Source of the DNA: Flavobacteriaceae bacterium
GTDB lineage: Bacteria > Bacteroidota > Bacteroidia > Flavobacteriales > Flavobacteriaceae
DNA length: 7,862 nt
Assembly (NCBI GenBank): GCA_018623955.1
Contig: JAAZUX010000032.1
Span: 1-7,862 of the forward strand
Direction: 5' to 3'
In this document: positions 7,592-7,862 of the stretch, piece by piece
Layout of the letters: each line of letters begins with the position of its first letter
How positions within the stretch are numbered: the first letter of the stretch is position 1
Notes under the pieces: model-generated
Told to the model about the DNA's origin: nothing
The model's database searches: none
The model's input: the letters and a program-made list of their open reading frames with translations, nothing else
Position numbers and translations under genes: made by a program

Positions 7592-7862
7592 TTATTTGAT
7601 CAAAATGGTTTTATATCGCTCGATATTTTTTAAGGTGATTCCAGTTCCTCTTACAACGGCCTGCAGTGGGTCTTCGGCAATATAAACAGGTAGATCGGTC
7701 TTTCTGGAAAGTCGAACGTCAAGTCCTCTTAGGAGAGCTCCGCCACCCGCTAGATATATTCCAGTGTTATAGATATCGGCTGCCAATTCTGGAGGGGTTT
7801 GAGATAAAGCTTCCATAATGGCCTCTTCAATTCTTATGATAGACTTGTCCAAGGCTTTGGCA
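7592..7862 (-). CDS. mreB: Rod shape-determining protein MreB, C-terminal end only (cut by window edge)
   Basis: C-terminal about 89 residues of the bacterial actin that forms membrane-associated filaments and guides lateral-wall synthesis. The frame is open through the right edge. The TTG at 7852 is an internal Leu codon, not a start. The visible part has the MreB stretch TPPELAADI, the actin-fold nucleotide-binding signature LAGGGALLRGLD, and DLPVYIAEDPLQAVVRGTG near the end, closing with a Lys/Ile-rich tail. Full-length MreB is about 340-350 residues, so roughly three quarters of the gene, the start, and any operon promoter lie outside the window. mreC follows after only 6 bp, so mreB heads the visible operon. 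Confidence 0.95.
   Translation of the reverse strand, partial: AKALDKSIIRIEEAIMEALSQTPPELAADIYNTGIYLAGGGALLRGLDVRLSRKTDLPVYIAEDPLQAVVRGTGITLKNIERYKTILIK

Noticed and set aside
7850..7852. TTG as the start of a small 86-residue protein at the right edge
   Set aside because: The frame stays open to the edge and matches the C-terminal part of MreB, so it is a cut gene and not a short one.

Overview
The window is AT-rich bacterial chromosomal DNA with almost no non-coding space. It looks like Bacteroidota, and the Cytophagales or a related order is the best guess. The evidence is the cell-shape order mreB-mreC-mreD-mrdA-rodA, an OppC/DppC-type permease with a long periplasmic insert, a large Prc/Tsp-type protease, frequent Lys/Asn/Ile/Phe codons, and weak or absent Shine-Dalgarno sequences. 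The lineage is inferred from protein style and was not checked against a database.

Left part, plus strand (1-3169): the 3' portion of a carboxy-terminal processing protease gene (prc/tsp type, S41 family). Its reading frame is open through the left edge. A 10-bp gap separates it from a complete peptide/nickel-type ABC transporter permease gene, and the two are probably co-transcribed.

Right part, minus strand (3172-7862): a tightly packed elongasome operon, transcribed right to left. It runs mreB (3' end only, cut by the right edge), mreC, mreD, mrdA (PBP2), rodA. The mreB-mreC gap is 6 bp. The next junctions overlap by 14, 4 and 8 bp, which suggests translational coupling. MreB filaments, MreC and MreD position and activate the RodA glycosyltransferase and PBP2 transpeptidase pair, which builds lateral-wall peptidoglycan. 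All catalytic motifs visible in RodA and PBP2 are intact.

The two transcription units converge. Their stop codons are 2 bp apart and form the palindrome TAAGCTTA, with no recognisable terminator between them. There are no RNA genes, mobile elements, CRISPR arrays or intergenic stretches over about 10 bp.

This is ordinary core-genome content, and I see no undescribed system. The points most worth a second look are a cysteine/histidine cluster in PBP2 that resembles a metal site, an uncertain and possibly frameshifted start of the ABC permease, and a T9 run at the fourth codon of mrdA.
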